From NCBI GenBank assembly GCA_023439045.1, contig JAEXOY010000015.1, positions 1 through 64,000 of the forward strand: a stretch of 64,000 nucleotides of DNA. Reading direction: 5' to 3'. Positions 1 through 9,279 of this stretch are shown piece after piece. Position numbers and translations under genes: made by a program. How positions within the stretch are numbered: position 1 is the first letter of the stretch; each line of letters opens with the position of its first letter. A model generated the notes under the pieces. The model saw only the letters and a program-made list of their open reading frames with translations. It did no database searches and was not told the origin of the DNA. Source of the DNA: Bacillota bacterium. Its GTDB lineage: Bacteria; Bacillota; Clostridia; Acetivibrionales; DSM-1351.

Positions 1-59
1 AGATATTCAATAATTATTTTCTCTTTTTCAGTGTAGGAATATTTGTGCTTAAATGCCAT
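1..59 (-). CDS. Possible transposase OrfA, N-terminus only (cut by window edge)
   Basis: Reading leftward from an ATG at 59 there is an open frame of 19 codons, MAFKHKYSYTEKEKIIIEY, that leaves the window. An AGGAGGG ribosome binding site lies about 8 bases before the ATG, so the start looks real. The sequence resembles the first helix of IS3-type OrfA helix-turn-helix proteins, but 19 residues cannot prove this. A nested inverted repeat lies directly upstream. It could equally be another small HTH protein. Confidence 0.35.
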   Translation of the reverse strand, partial: MAFKHKYSYTEKEKIIIEY

Positions 60-62
60 AAA

Positions 63-125
63 ATATGCTCCCTCCTAAGTGACAAGTTTTTAATATTTTA
101 CTTGTCTACCTAGAAGGGAGCATAT
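63..125. repeat. Nested inverted repeat upstream of the truncated ORF
   Basis: Outer arms ATATGCTCCCT (63-73) and AGGGAGCATAT (115-125) are perfect 11-bp complements. Inner arms GACAAGT (81-87) and ACTTGTC (100-106) also pair. The left outer arm covers the ribosome binding site of the leftward ORF. It could be an element end, an operator or a translation-blocking hairpin. Between 126 and 228 I see only a short palindrome at 188-205 and no gene. Confidence 0.6.
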
Positions 126-228
126 CATGCTATAAAAAAATAGCTGTGCGAGGCTCCTTTTTTCACCCGAAAGGTGCTTTCTTCAGTGATACCAATATTA
201 GTATCGACTGAGATTATAGTAGCAAATG

Positions 229-2730
229 TTATGGTTTGTAGTAAGAAAATGTGTTTTTACCCTTTTCCTTAGAGTCATACAAAGCACTGTCTGCATTGAC
301 ATAGAGGGTATTGTAGTCTCTGCCATTATCGGGGAAAATGCTAACACCTATACTGATAGAAATACCATAATTTAGAGCTTGCATTTCATCAGCCACTGCA
401 TTGCATAATTGCTCTGCTTTATGGGAGATGGTTTGTTTGTTATGTGTGTTTTTAAGTAAAATAACAAATTCATCCCCTCCGATACGACCTATAAAGTCTG
501 TCTCCCTAAAGTAATGCTTTAATAGATTGCTCATTTGAATGATTACTTTGTCACCTGTCGCGTGACCATTTTGATCGTTTATGCCTTTGAAATTATCAAT
601 ATCTAACATGAGCAGGGCATGAGGTCTCCTTCTTCCCTCATCTGAAGTAAGGAATTCATCAATAATGCTGCTTATTGATGTTTTGTTGTAGAGCTCTGTT
701 AATGGGTCCCGCATACTCTTTTCTCGCAATTCAAGCTCTTTTTTCTTTTCGGCATCTATATTTTTAAAATAGCATATAATCCTGAGCGTATTGTCAAAGG
801 GCATTCTGAAAATGTGAACATTCATACGTATCCATTCAAAATCAGCCCCCTTATTAGCTTCAAGATAATCATATTGTATAGAAGTAAAATTCTTATTAAA
901 CATGTCTAGTATATTTTTTCTAGACAGAACCTTTTTATAGTCTTTTGCAAAGTCAGGATGCACATACATTTGCGACATTAATTCAATAAATTGGTCAAAT
1001 GAGCATGCTTCAATTTTAGAAGTATACATTTCAAGTTGAATACTGTTTTGTTCCACAATTTTATTGTTTGTTATGTCAGCCTCCCAAACATTATCAAACA
1101 TCTCTTGATTAATTTTCTCATATTGCTTGTGTAACTCCAAAGACTGCTTTAGTTGCTTTGTTTCAGTGATATCTCTATAAATACCTATTGCTCTTATGGG
1201 TTTATCGTTCTCTCCGAAGACCGTAGTAACAAATACCTTGTACCACTTTTTTATTCCTTGTGATGTAATAAAGCATCTTTCGGCTTCTTCGTAAGGTGAT
1301 CCTCCCTCTATTCTTTTATATAGGCTTAAGAACTCTTCTTTATCGTTAACTAAGGAGACATTATCCAGAAAGCTGTTTGGGTAATTTGTCAAGGCCGGTT
1401 TTGTCTCAAAATACTTTTCAAATTGTTTGGTAAAGAACACAGTTTTATTTTCAATATTCCAATCAAAGAAAATATCATTTGTATTACTAGCTATTATCTC
1501 ATATCTTCTGTGCTCGATAGACAAACGTCGCTCTGCATTATCGATAAAGGCTTTCGCCATCTTTTCTTTGGCTGAATATATAAAGCTCAGCAACAAAAAT
1601 GCAGTCATTATCTCAAGGCCTATAGTAAAGAAGTTGAAATAGGTTTCATCAGATAAAAAAAAGTAGTAATTAATTATATCCATAATGCAGGCTATTGCTA
1701 ATACATATATACCTATAGAAAATATCTTGATGGAAACTGCTTTTTTCTTTTGTATTCTCAATAACACATAAATCATAGTAGGAACATTGATTAAAGCAAC
1801 TATGTGGAATATTTGCAATAAGTAAAAGAAGTTAACCTGAAAAAAGAATCTTAGGGTTAATGAAATTACAAAAAATGTGCCTGTAATATATGTCATAAGG
1901 TTTATTATTTTAGACTTAGAAATCCAGTTATACTTCAAGAATGACCATAAAAAGTATGGTAAGCTATAAAGACACATATATTCAAGTTGGTGAGTTAATA
2001 TCCAATTTTGAGTGAAAACTTCTATATGCGTACTATTACACAATGCCCAAATGGACTCTGTTAGCATAAACATTGCCAAATGTACTAATGCTGAGAGCTG
2101 TAGCTTGAGACTTTTATATGCAATAGATGCAGCAATGAGCACTATACCAAAGAATAAAACGGGTAGCATTGATGCAAATATATACTTATTTTGCATTATA
2201 GAATTGGCAGGAGTTATGGCACCATTAACAATGTTTATTGCAGGAATTGGGCCACTGTCACTCAACACTACCTTTTCTAATCTTATATGAAGTTTTTTTC
2301 CCTCTGAATTATGAGGTAACGTTATAATTACTTTACCACTACCTGATTCTGTAGAATTATAACCTTCAACCTCAAACTTTTTTTGGAAGATTAATTCATT
2401 ATCCACGTAAACCCAAATATTTTTTTGAGACACTGTAAATACAATAGCTTCAACTTCGTACAGCTTCTGAGGTAGTTTAGTATATAAATCTATATACTTT
2501 GAAGAATTATCAGTTAGTTTATATGGTAGTGATACGGAAGTAGCTTGTTCACCGTCTACAGATATAGTCCAATTTTCAAGAGGATACTGAGTAGTATACT
2601 CGTTACTATTGGAATCATTAAGAATAATAGCGGCTGTAATGATTAAGATACTACATAAAATACAATATATCAAAGAAGTCTTTTTTATAAATAAAAGGTT
2701 GTTTTTAAACAATTCTATAAATTTGAGCAA
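229..2730 (-). CDS. Membrane diguanylate cyclase with extracytoplasmic sensor, PAS and GGDEF domains
   Basis: Predicted to make cyclic di-GMP from two GTP at the membrane. The 833-residue protein has an N-terminal membrane segment (about 14-36), an extracytoplasmic beta-rich region (about 40-175) and a block of membrane segments (about 185-395) reminiscent of 7TMR-DISM sensors. PAS-like domains follow at about 405-530 and 540-665, then GGDEF at about 675-833. The signature reads GRIGGDEFVIL, so the active site is intact. RETD lies five residues before GGDEF and matches the RxxD inhibitory I-site, implying product feedback. The start is TTG at 2730, fixed by an AGGAGGG about 8 bases upstream. 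The gene stands alone; no phosphodiesterase is adjacent. A PilZ-type receptor candidate lies at 57823-58461. The sensed ligand is unknown. Confidence 0.9.
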   Translation of the reverse strand: MLKFIELFKNNLLFIKKTSLIYCILCSILIITAAIILNDSNSNEYTTQYPLENWTISVDGEQATSVSLPYKLTDNSSKYIDLYTKLPQKLYEVEAIVFTVSQKNIWVYVDNELIFQKKFEVEGYNSTESGSGKVIITLPHNSEGKKLHIRLEKVVLSDSGPIPAINIVNGAITPANSIMQNKYIFASMLPVLFFGIVLIAASIAYKSLKLQLSALVHLAMFMLTESIWALCNSTHIEVFTQNWILTHQLEYMCLYSLPYFLWSFLKYNWISKSKIINLMTYITGTFFVISLTLRFFFQVNFFYLLQIFHIVALINVPTMIYVLLRIQKKKAVSIKIFSIGIYVLAIACIMDIINYYFFLSDETYFNFFTIGLEIMTAFLLLSFIYSAKEKMAKAFIDNAERRLSIEHRRYEIIASNTNDIFFDWNIENKTVFFTKQFEKYFETKPALTNYPNSFLDNVSLVNDKEEFLSLYKRIEGGSPYEEAERCFITSQGIKKWYKVFVTTVFGENDKPIRAIGIYRDITETKQLKQSLELHKQYEKINQEMFDNVWEADITNNKIVEQNSIQLEMYTSKIEACSFDQFIELMSQMYVHPDFAKDYKKVLSRKNILDMFNKNFTSIQYDYLEANKGADFEWIRMNVHIFRMPFDNTLRIICYFKNIDAEKKKELELREKSMRDPLTELYNKTSISSIIDEFLTSDEGRRRPHALLMLDIDNFKGINDQNGHATGDKVIIQMSNLLKHYFRETDFIGRIGGDEFVILLKNTHNKQTISHKAEQLCNAVADEMQALNYGISISIGVSIFPDNGRDYNTLYVNADSALYDSKEKGKNTFSYYKP

Positions 2731-2978
2731 TATTCTACCCTCCTTAGTAATAATAAACTACGCAAGTAAACATAAAATTTATATTTTTTATGTAGTATGG
2801 CTGATTGAGTTGCTATAAGCAACCTTAATGATGAGATATATCAGCTTTATAAGAATATATCCATGAAATATGGAAGAAATAAGTATCATTAACTTATATT
2901 GTTAAGTGAAGTATTTATGTAACCATATACAACAATAATACATTGTAAATATTATAATAGGCAAGAATTTTTTTAGTT

Positions 2979-3006
2979 TTGAAGTAATCTTTTAATGAGT
3001 TATAAT
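2979..3006 (+). promoter_or_regulatory. Probable sigma-A promoter of the first ABC exporter pair
   Basis: TTGAAG (2979-2984), 16-base spacer, TATAAT (3001-3006), about 60 bases before the ATPase start. The rest of the 2731-3067 gap is AT-rich; I see no other gene or strong hairpin there. Confidence 0.5.
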
Positions 3007-3067
3007 AAGAATATATGGGGAACAAATGGTTAACTTAGGGGAACGCTAGTTATTGGAGGAACTATTA

Positions 3068-3772
3068 ATGACAAACTATGTGCAGTTTATAGATGTATAC
3101 AAAAGATATAAAATGGGCGAGGTTACCATAAATGCTGCTAATGGAATATCTTTTGAGATAAATAAGGGAGAATTCGTTGTTATTGTAGGGCCAAGTGGTG
3201 CAGGAAAGACCACTGTACTAAACATGCTCGGAGGTATGGATACTGTTAGTGCAGGCAAGATAATAGTTGATAATAATGAAATAAGTTCATATAGACCAAA
3301 ACAACTTATCACCTATAGGCGGTATGATGTTGGCTTCGTATTTCAGTTCTATAATTTGATTCAAAATCTCACTGCGTTAGAGAACGTTGAGCTTGCATCT
3401 CAAATATGTAAAAATCCGATCCCTGCAGAGCAGGTGCTAAGTGAGGTGGGACTAGCAGATAGGTTGGATAATTTTCCTGCTCAACTTTCAGGAGGTGAGC
3501 AGCAGCGTGTAGCTATTGCAAGGGCTTTGGCAAAAAAGCCTAAGCTGCTTTTGTGCGATGAGCCAACTGGTGCGCTTGACTATAATACCGGGAAAAGCAT
3601 TCTTAAGCTTTTACAGGATACCTGCAGAAATAATGGGATGACAGTTATAGTAATAACGCACAATTCAGCAATTACGCCAATGGCTGATAGAGTAATAAAA
3701 ATTAAGAATAGTAAGGTGGATAGCATTGTTTTAAATGAAACCCCTACTCCTGTTGAAAGGATTGAATGGTAA
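3068..3772 (+). CDS. ABC transporter ATPase, MacB/LolD-like
   Basis: A 234-residue ATPase that powers an FtsX-type permease. Visible motifs are Walker A GPSGAGKT, signature LSGGEQQRVAIARAL and Walker B LLLCDEPTGALD. GALD after Walker B and a Q-loop reading FVFQFYNL are usual in the MacB/LolD/FtsE group, whose members mostly do extracytoplasmic work with FtsX-like permeases. An in-frame TTG at 3053 exists, but GGAGG at 3055-3059 places the start at ATG 3068. The stop overlaps the start of the permease (TAATG), suggesting translational coupling. Substrate unknown; peptide efflux or envelope-stress roles are possible. Confidence 0.9.
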   Translation: MTNYVQFIDVYKRYKMGEVTINAANGISFEINKGEFVVIVGPSGAGKTTVLNMLGGMDTVSAGKIIVDNNEISSYRPKQLITYRRYDVGFVFQFYNLIQNLTALENVELASQICKNPIPAEQVLSEVGLADRLDNFPAQLSGGEQQRVAIARALAKKPKLLLCDEPTGALDYNTGKSILKLLQDTCRNNGMTVIVITHNSAITPMADRVIKIKNSKVDSIVLNETPTPVERIEW

Positions 3773-6700
3773 TGAAGAATGCACACTTAAAGGATACTTT
3801 AAGAGAAGTATGGAAGACAAAAAGTAGATTTATAGCCATATTTTCAATCATTGCTTTGGGAACAGGGTTCTTTTCAGGGGTAAAAGCTACTGCACCTGAT
3901 ATGAAGCTGACTGCTGATCAATATTTTGTTGATAACAAACTGATGGACATTAGAATACAATCTTCTTATGGTCTGAATGAGGACGATATTTCTGCAATTA
4001 AGTCTGAAAAGAATATAAAGGGATTAATGCCATCATTCACAATAGACGCTATAGCAAAGTATAATTCAATAGATAGTGTAGCAAAAATACACTCTATTCC
4101 ACTTGATTTGCAGCAAACAACAAGTGAAGCGTATATTAACAGGGTTAGAATTATTGAGGGTAGGCTCCCAAACAACGACAAAGAATGCGTGGCAGAATAC
4201 AATAATGCGTCGGGCAGTCTAAAAATTGGAGATACCGTGACATTCGATTCTGGAGTTGCCGATAAAGATATTTTGGACTATATTAAACAAAATAGTTTCA
4301 AGGTTGTTGGTCTCATCCAAACGCCATATTATATGACGATGGAAAGGGGAACTTCTACTATTGGCAATGGGTCTGTTTCGACGTATATTTATTTGTCAGA
4401 CGAAGTATTCAAAATGGACTACTATACAGAGGCTTTTGTTACGCTTAAATCTACGGAAGGTTTATCTGCTTACTCAGATGAGTACACACAAAATATAAAT
4501 GCACAGATAAAAAGATTTGAGGAAATTGCACAAGACCGTCAGAAAGCCAGATACAACGAAGTTTATACCGAGGCTAAAGAAAAACTAGATAAAGCAAAAG
4601 CAGACCTAGAAAATGGCGAGAAGGAGCAAAAAGACCAGCTTAGTAAAGCAGCAGAAAAACTAAATGAGGCAAAACAGAAGATAGAGGATGGGCGTAAGCA
4701 GCTGGAGAAGAGTAAAAAGGAGCTTGAAAGGAAGCTGGCATCGGGACAACAAGCTATCAATAAGGCTGAGCAACAGCTTCAACAGGGCGAACAGCAATAC
4801 TCGCAACAGCTAAAAGAGTTTGAACAGAATAAAACATTTATGACTCCGGAACAAATAACTATGGCTCAGAGTGCATTAACGACGGCCAGACAAAAGCTTG
4901 ACCAGGGTAAAATAGAGCTTGAGAAAAGCAAAAAGGAGTTTAATGCTGGTAAAACAAGTGGCGAGCAAGCTATAAAAAATGCTGAGAATAAGCTTATATC
5001 ATCCCAAAGTGAGCTTGATAAAGGGGTGTTGGAGTATGAAAAAAACAAAAGCGAATCTGATAAAAAGCTTGCAGAAGCTAGGGAGAAAATATTAACAGGT
5101 GAAAGCGATCTTGCAAAAATACCACAGGCCAAATGGTATGTGCTAGATAGAACAAGTAACCCGGGGTATTCCTCATTTGAGGATGATACCCAAAGAGTGG
5201 ACAATATCGCAAAGATATTCCCTGTATTCTTCTTTATAGTTGCAGCCTTTGTATGCCTTACTACTATGACCAGGATGGTTGAGGAGCAGAGAACTCAGAT
5301 AGGAACTTATAAGGCTTTGGGCTACAGCAATATGGCTATTGCAGCCAAGTTTTTAGTTTATGCAGCCGTTGCAAGTGTTTTAGGCAGCTTGGTGGGAATC
5401 TCCATTGGACTTAAGGTATTCCCTTATGTAATTTCCAATGCCTATGCAATGTTGTACAGGCTACCTCCTGTTATCAGCCCCTTTAGATGGGATTATGCAA
5501 TACTTATTACCCTTGGGGGAGTAGTGTGTTCTTTTACTGCTGTATATTTCGCTTGTTACAAGGAACTACGAGAGCAACCCTCGCAGCTTATGCGCCCAAA
5601 ATCGCCAAAGCTAGGAAAGAGAGTGTTGCTTGAGAGGGTACCTTTTGTGTGGAAAAGGCTGGGTTTTTTCAGTAAGGTTACTGTTAGAAATCTTCTAAGA
5701 TACAAAAAGAGATTTATCATGACTATGCTGGGAGTGGCAGGGTGTACCGCACTAATGCTAGCTGGATTTGGTATGAAGGATTGTATCTCAGCTATAGTGC
5801 CCTTACAGTATGGGGAGATATTTACCTATAATGCTTTAGTTGTTTTAGATGAAAATGCTGATGAAACAGATCTTAGTAGTGCAAAAGAACTTATTAAAGG
5901 TGATACCTCAGTATCTTCCATACTTGATGTGCGAGCAAAGGAGATGGAAGCAGGTGTCAAAAATGATTGGTACAATATCAATGTGATTGTTCCCCAAGAT
6001 ACCATGAAGTTTTCTGAATTTATAACTTTAAGGGAAGCAAAAGGGCATGACCCTATTCCATTATCAAAAGAGGGCGTAGTAATTACTCAAAAACTGGCAA
6101 ATATGCTAGACCTCGATGTTGGTGATAGCATAGAGCTCAAAAATGGTGAGGCACAACAAGTATCTGTAAAGGTTACCGGGATTGCCGAAAACTATGCTAT
6201 GAACTACATGTATATTTTGCCTGATAAATATGAAGAACTCTTTGGGCAAAAGCCTGTTATGAATAGTACTTTTGTAAAATTTAATGATGGCTATATGGGC
6301 GATGAGAGTACGTTTTCAAAGAAGCTTACCGATAATAAGGCAATACTTCAAGTTTCGTTTACTAATACTATTAAGAAATCCTTTGAGGATATGGTAGAGA
6401 ACCTTAATAGTATCGTTCTTGTGCTAATTCTGTCTTCCGGGGCTTTGGCGTTTGTTGTTTTGTACAATTTGAGCAACATAAACATAACTGAAAGAATGCG
6501 AGAAATAGCAAGCATAAAAGTATTAGGCTTCTATGACTTGGAGGTATCGCAATACGTATTCAGAGAAAATATTATACTTACAATCATAAATATTGGAGTG
6601 GGTCTACTTGCAGGAATGGTTCTAAATGACTTTGTTATGTCCACTGCGGAGACTAAAATCGTTATGTTTGGGCGTGATATACATTGGTACAGCTATGTTC

Positions 6701-6804
6701 TTGCAGCGTTACTAACAATGGTATTTTCTGTGCTTGTTAACGCTTTAATGCATTTCAGGCTAAAAAAGATTGATATGATTGAATCACTAAAATCTGTAGA
6801 ATAG
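3772..6804 (+). CDS. FtsX-type ABC permease with long periplasm-side coiled coil
   Basis: A large permease (1010 residues) partnered with the upstream ATPase. There is an N-terminal membrane segment, an extracytoplasmic MacB_PCD-like region, then at about 255-450 a lysine/glutamate/glutamine-rich coiled coil with repeats such as KLDKAKADLENGEKEQ. Three membrane helices follow at about 480-610, then a second extracytoplasmic domain and three terminal helices, i.e. two FtsX units. ATG 3772 overlaps the ATPase stop; ATG 3766 in the same frame is an alternative start. A coiled coil of this size could reach into the thick wall, as in FtsX-hydrolase or phage-receptor-like proteins. That is inference; a wall amidase does lie directly downstream. 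Confidence 0.88.
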   Translation: MKNAHLKDTLREVWKTKSRFIAIFSIIALGTGFFSGVKATAPDMKLTADQYFVDNKLMDIRIQSSYGLNEDDISAIKSEKNIKGLMPSFTIDAIAKYNSIDSVAKIHSIPLDLQQTTSEAYINRVRIIEGRLPNNDKECVAEYNNASGSLKIGDTVTFDSGVADKDILDYIKQNSFKVVGLIQTPYYMTMERGTSTIGNGSVSTYIYLSDEVFKMDYYTEAFVTLKSTEGLSAYSDEYTQNINAQIKRFEEIAQDRQKARYNEVYTEAKEKLDKAKADLENGEKEQKDQLSKAAEKLNEAKQKIEDGRKQLEKSKKELERKLASGQQAINKAEQQLQQGEQQYSQQLKEFEQNKTFMTPEQITMAQSALTTARQKLDQGKIELEKSKKEFNAGKTSGEQAIKNAENKLISSQSELDKGVLEYEKNKSESDKKLAEAREKILTGESDLAKIPQAKWYVLDRTSNPGYSSFEDDTQRVDNIAKIFPVFFFIVAAFVCLTTMTRMVEEQRTQIGTYKALGYSNMAIAAKFLVYAAVASVLGSLVGISIGLKVFPYVISNAYAMLYRLPPVISPFRWDYAILITLGGVVCSFTAVYFACYKELREQPSQLMRPKSPKLGKRVLLERVPFVWKRLGFFSKVTVRNLLRYKKRFIMTMLGVAGCTALMLAGFGMKDCISAIVPLQYGEIFTYNALVVLDENADETDLSSAKELIKGDTSVSSILDVRAKEMEAGVKNDWYNINVIVPQDTMKFSEFITLREAKGHDPIPLSKEGVVITQKLANMLDLDVGDSIELKNGEAQQVSVKVTGIAENYAMNYMYILPDKYEELFGQKPVMNSTFVKFNDGYMGDESTFSKKLTDNKAILQVSFTNTIKKSFEDMVENLNSIVLVLILSSGALAFVVLYNLSNINITERMREIASIKVLGFYDLEVSQYVFRENIILTIINIGVGLLAGMVLNDFVMSTAETKIVMFGRDIHWYSYVLAALLTMVFSVLVNALMHFRLKKIDMIESLKSVE

Positions 6805-6831
6805 GGTTGTTTTTTTATAAAATAGGTATAG

Positions 6832-6932
6832 TGCGGTACAGTTTTTTGCGGTACAGCTTTTAGTGGTACGGTTTTTTGCGGTACAGTTTTTGAAGTGCAG
6901 TTTTTGAAGTGCAATATTTAAGGTGTAGTTTT
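6832..6932. repeat. Degenerate tandem repeat, about seven units of 13-15 bp
   Basis: Starting with TGCGGTACAGTTTT, units decay gradually: TGCGGTACAGCTTTT, AGTGGTACGGTTTTT, TGCGGTACAGTTTTT, GAAGTGCAGTTTTT, GAAGTGCAATATTT, AAGGTGTAGTTTTC. The block lies just after the permease stop and before the amidase. It gives rise to a spurious antisense ORF. Confidence 0.8.
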
Positions 6933-7007
6933 CGAGTTACCATAATATCAACAAAGTCATGTTCCAGGCATATATTATTTATAGAGGGAATCTATGAGGA
7001 GGTATAT

Positions 7008-7751
7008 ATGCCTAGAATTTTTTTAAGTCCGTCAACGCAAGAGTTTAATAATTACGTAAATGGCGGAACAGAAGAACAATACATGAATATTATAGCTGAT
7101 GAAATGGAACCGTATCTCAGGGCTAGTGGAATTCAATATACCAGGAATAATCGAAACGCATCCACAAGTAAGGCTATTGCGGACTCAAATGCTGGGAACT
7201 ACGATTTCCACTTAGCTATACATTCCAATGCTGCTCCTGAGAATTTAGCTGGTAAGCTCTCAGGTACTGATGTCTATTATTATCCTTATAGTCAGAATGG
7301 CAAGAGGGCAGCAACTATTTTTGCTAACAATTTTAAGGAGATATATCCAGATCCATCGAAGGTGAGGGCTTTACCATCAACAACTATTGGAGAAGTAAAA
7401 AAGACAAAGGCACCGGCAGTACTTATTGAGGTAGGATATCATGACAACCCGCAGGATGCCAATTGGATAAAAAACAATACAGAGGAAATAGCAAAAAATC
7501 TTGTTGTATCACTTACAGACTATTTTGGAATACCTTTTATAGAGCCTAGCGGAAGTATGCAGGGTATCGTTAATACCAGAGTGTCACCGCTTAACATACG
7601 CAGCAAGCCATCTGTTTTCTCATCGGTAGTTGCAAAAGCTCCAAAGGGTGCCACTTTAGATATATATGGGCAGGCATCTGATGACTGGTATGTTGTTAAC
7701 TATAATGGGGCAATAGGGTATGCTAGCAGCAAATATATAAAAATAGTATGA
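7008..7751 (+). CDS. N-acetylmuramoyl-L-alanine amidase (Amidase_3) with SH3-like domain
   Basis: Predicted to cleave the amide between MurNAc and the stem peptide. Residues 1-180 form an Amidase_3-like fold: Glu in GGTEEQYMN, His in HLAIHSNAA and the catalytic-type Glu in AVLIEVGYHDN are visible. The usual first zinc ligand (DPGHGG in relatives) is replaced by SPSTQE, a form I believe occurs in other clostridial amidases. A bacterial SH3 domain follows (about 187-247). No signal peptide is visible, so release by lysis or action during sporulation is possible. AGGAGG places the start at ATG 7008; an upstream in-frame extension to 6909 runs into the repeat block and is rejected. Confidence 0.85.
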   Translation: MPRIFLSPSTQEFNNYVNGGTEEQYMNIIADEMEPYLRASGIQYTRNNRNASTSKAIADSNAGNYDFHLAIHSNAAPENLAGKLSGTDVYYYPYSQNGKRAATIFANNFKEIYPDPSKVRALPSTTIGEVKKTKAPAVLIEVGYHDNPQDANWIKNNTEEIAKNLVVSLTDYFGIPFIEPSGSMQGIVNTRVSPLNIRSKPSVFSSVVAKAPKGATLDIYGQASDDWYVVNYNGAIGYASSKYIKIV

Positions 7752-7763
7752 AGTGATACTATA

Positions 7764-7799
7764 AAAGGCTGTTACTCATTGATTAGGGTAACAGCCTTT
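7764..7799. terminator. Hairpin terminator between convergent genes
   Basis: AAAGGCTGTTAC (7764-7775) pairs perfectly with GTAACAGCCTTT (7788-7799), loop 12. It lies between the amidase (+) and the HtrA gene (-) and may serve both, although the following T-tract is weak. Confidence 0.7.
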
Positions 7800-7854
7800 A
7801 AGCACTTTACATCTTATTAAAAGAGTTATTAAAAGTGACAGTATACGAAAATTA

Positions 7855-9099
7855 CTATTTAGCTTCTGAAAAAACTAGATCTACAGTAATACTTTTGCCT
7901 TGTCTCCAAACTATAGCTTTTACGGAATCACCAGCCTTATGAAGCTTCTTGATAGCATCCAGGTCGCTCATAGTTTTTACCTTTTTACCATCTAGGCTTG
8001 TAAGTATATCGCCTTTCTTTATACCTGCTTTTTCAGCAGCACCACCTGCAGAAACTTGAGCAATATATAATCCTACAGGCCAATCATACATAGAAGCTAT
8101 ATTCTCAGTAACTTCCTGAACTGATATGCCCAGTAGTGGCTTTCCTCTCACATAGCCATAGGACTTTAGTTGATCTATTATTGGTTTTGCAGTATTCATA
8201 GGGATTGCAAAACCCAAGCCCTCAATTCCGGATTCAGATATCTTTACGGAGTTTATGCCTATTACCTCTCCCTTTGAATTTACAAGTGCACCACCGCTAT
8301 TGCCAGGATTGATTGCGGCATCCGTCTGAATAAGATTCATGGATTTATCACCGGTATTTACCTGTCTATTTAGGGCACTGATAATGCCAGCGGTTACCGA
8401 CCCAGCAAACTCAATTCCCAAAGGATTACCTATCGCCACTGCAAGTTCACCAACCTCCAGAGTAGAGGAATCACCAAGTTCGGCAACAGGAAGGTCTTGT
8501 AGATTAATTTTTATTACTGCCAGGTCACTTTCACTATCTCCGCCAACAAAAGTAGCCTTGGCTTGTCTCTTGTCGGGCAAGTAAACATCTATTGTTGCTT
8601 TTGAAACGTTCAGCTTAGGGTCAGCGTATTCAACAACGTGGTAATTCGTCATTATGTAGCCATCAGAAGTGAATATTATACCAGAACCCTCTGACTTGGT
8701 AGCAGTGCTATAGTACCTAGAATTGCTTGGTACAGATATCTTAATACCGATTATTGCTGGTGATACTTTTTTGGCAATTTCAGCAATTGTTAAATCTTTT
8801 GATGTCCCGGTAGCTGCCAGCAACATAGCATTTCTATTGCCGTTGTTATTAACATCCACAGTTTCCATTATAGAGTCTGTAGAGCTGATAGAGCTCAGCT
8901 TTTCATTCAATGATGCAAGTTGCGCCTGTTGTGAAGACAGCTGGCTGGAAAAATCATAGTATAAAAAGCCTCCAACAGACATACTGGTGATTATTGCGGT
9001 AATCAATATAATAGCGAGGTATGCAGGAAACCTAGATTTCCTTTTTTTATAGTTTTGCTCTGGGCCTTTTTCATATTTAATCTGTTCAAAATTATACAT
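7855..9099 (-). CDS. HtrA/DegP-type membrane-anchored serine protease
   Basis: A 414-residue envelope quality-control protease. It has a short cytoplasmic N-terminus, one membrane helix (about 25-48), a trypsin-like domain and a C-terminal PDZ domain (about 315-410). The triad is visible: His in TNYHVVEYAD, Asp in SDLAVIKI, Ser in GNSGGALVN. The start ATG 9099 has AAAGGAG about 10 bases upstream. It is convergent with the amidase and divergent from the TetR operon. In Bacillus such proteases (HtrA/HtrB/YyxA) respond to secretion stress; no CssRS-like genes are adjacent here. Confidence 0.93.
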   Translation of the reverse strand: MYNFEQIKYEKGPEQNYKKRKSRFPAYLAIILITAIITSMSVGGFLYYDFSSQLSSQQAQLASLNEKLSSISSTDSIMETVDVNNNGNRNAMLLAATGTSKDLTIAEIAKKVSPAIIGIKISVPSNSRYYSTATKSEGSGIIFTSDGYIMTNYHVVEYADPKLNVSKATIDVYLPDKRQAKATFVGGDSESDLAVIKINLQDLPVAELGDSSTLEVGELAVAIGNPLGIEFAGSVTAGIISALNRQVNTGDKSMNLIQTDAAINPGNSGGALVNSKGEVIGINSVKISESGIEGLGFAIPMNTAKPIIDQLKSYGYVRGKPLLGISVQEVTENIASMYDWPVGLYIAQVSAGGAAEKAGIKKGDILTSLDGKKVKTMSDLDAIKKLHKAGDSVKAIVWRQGKSITVDLVFSEAK

Positions 9100-9230
9100 A
9101 CTGTAACACTCCTTTCAAACACAGCTTATATTTTTTAAATTTTATAATTCTATAATAATATACAATTGTGTATCAGTTAAGAAGAAAAAATTAATAAATT
9201 GTTAAAATGGTGCAATTTTCATAGAAAATA

Positions 9231-9259
9231 TTGACATATATACCAATATGTATTATAGT
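9231..9259 (+). promoter_or_regulatory. TetR-operon promoter with palindrome in the spacer
   Basis: TTGACA (9231-9236), 17-base spacer, TATAGT (9254-9259). The inverted repeat ACATAT-N6-ATATGT (9234-9251) fills the spacer, where a bound repressor would block polymerase. It is the natural candidate operator of the TetR protein encoded downstream. The leader would be about 140 nt. Confidence 0.7.
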
Positions 9260-9279
9260 GTGACTATAAAAGTATTTTT

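Noticed and set aside
4866..5204. Serine-rich minus-strand ORFs inside the large permease gene
   Set aside because: They are complements of the Lys/Glu-rich coiled-coil codons with no start signals.
6693..6914. Minus-strand ORF with KTVPQKTVP-type repeats
   Set aside because: It is an open frame through the 13-15 bp DNA repeats and the permease end; no start signal.
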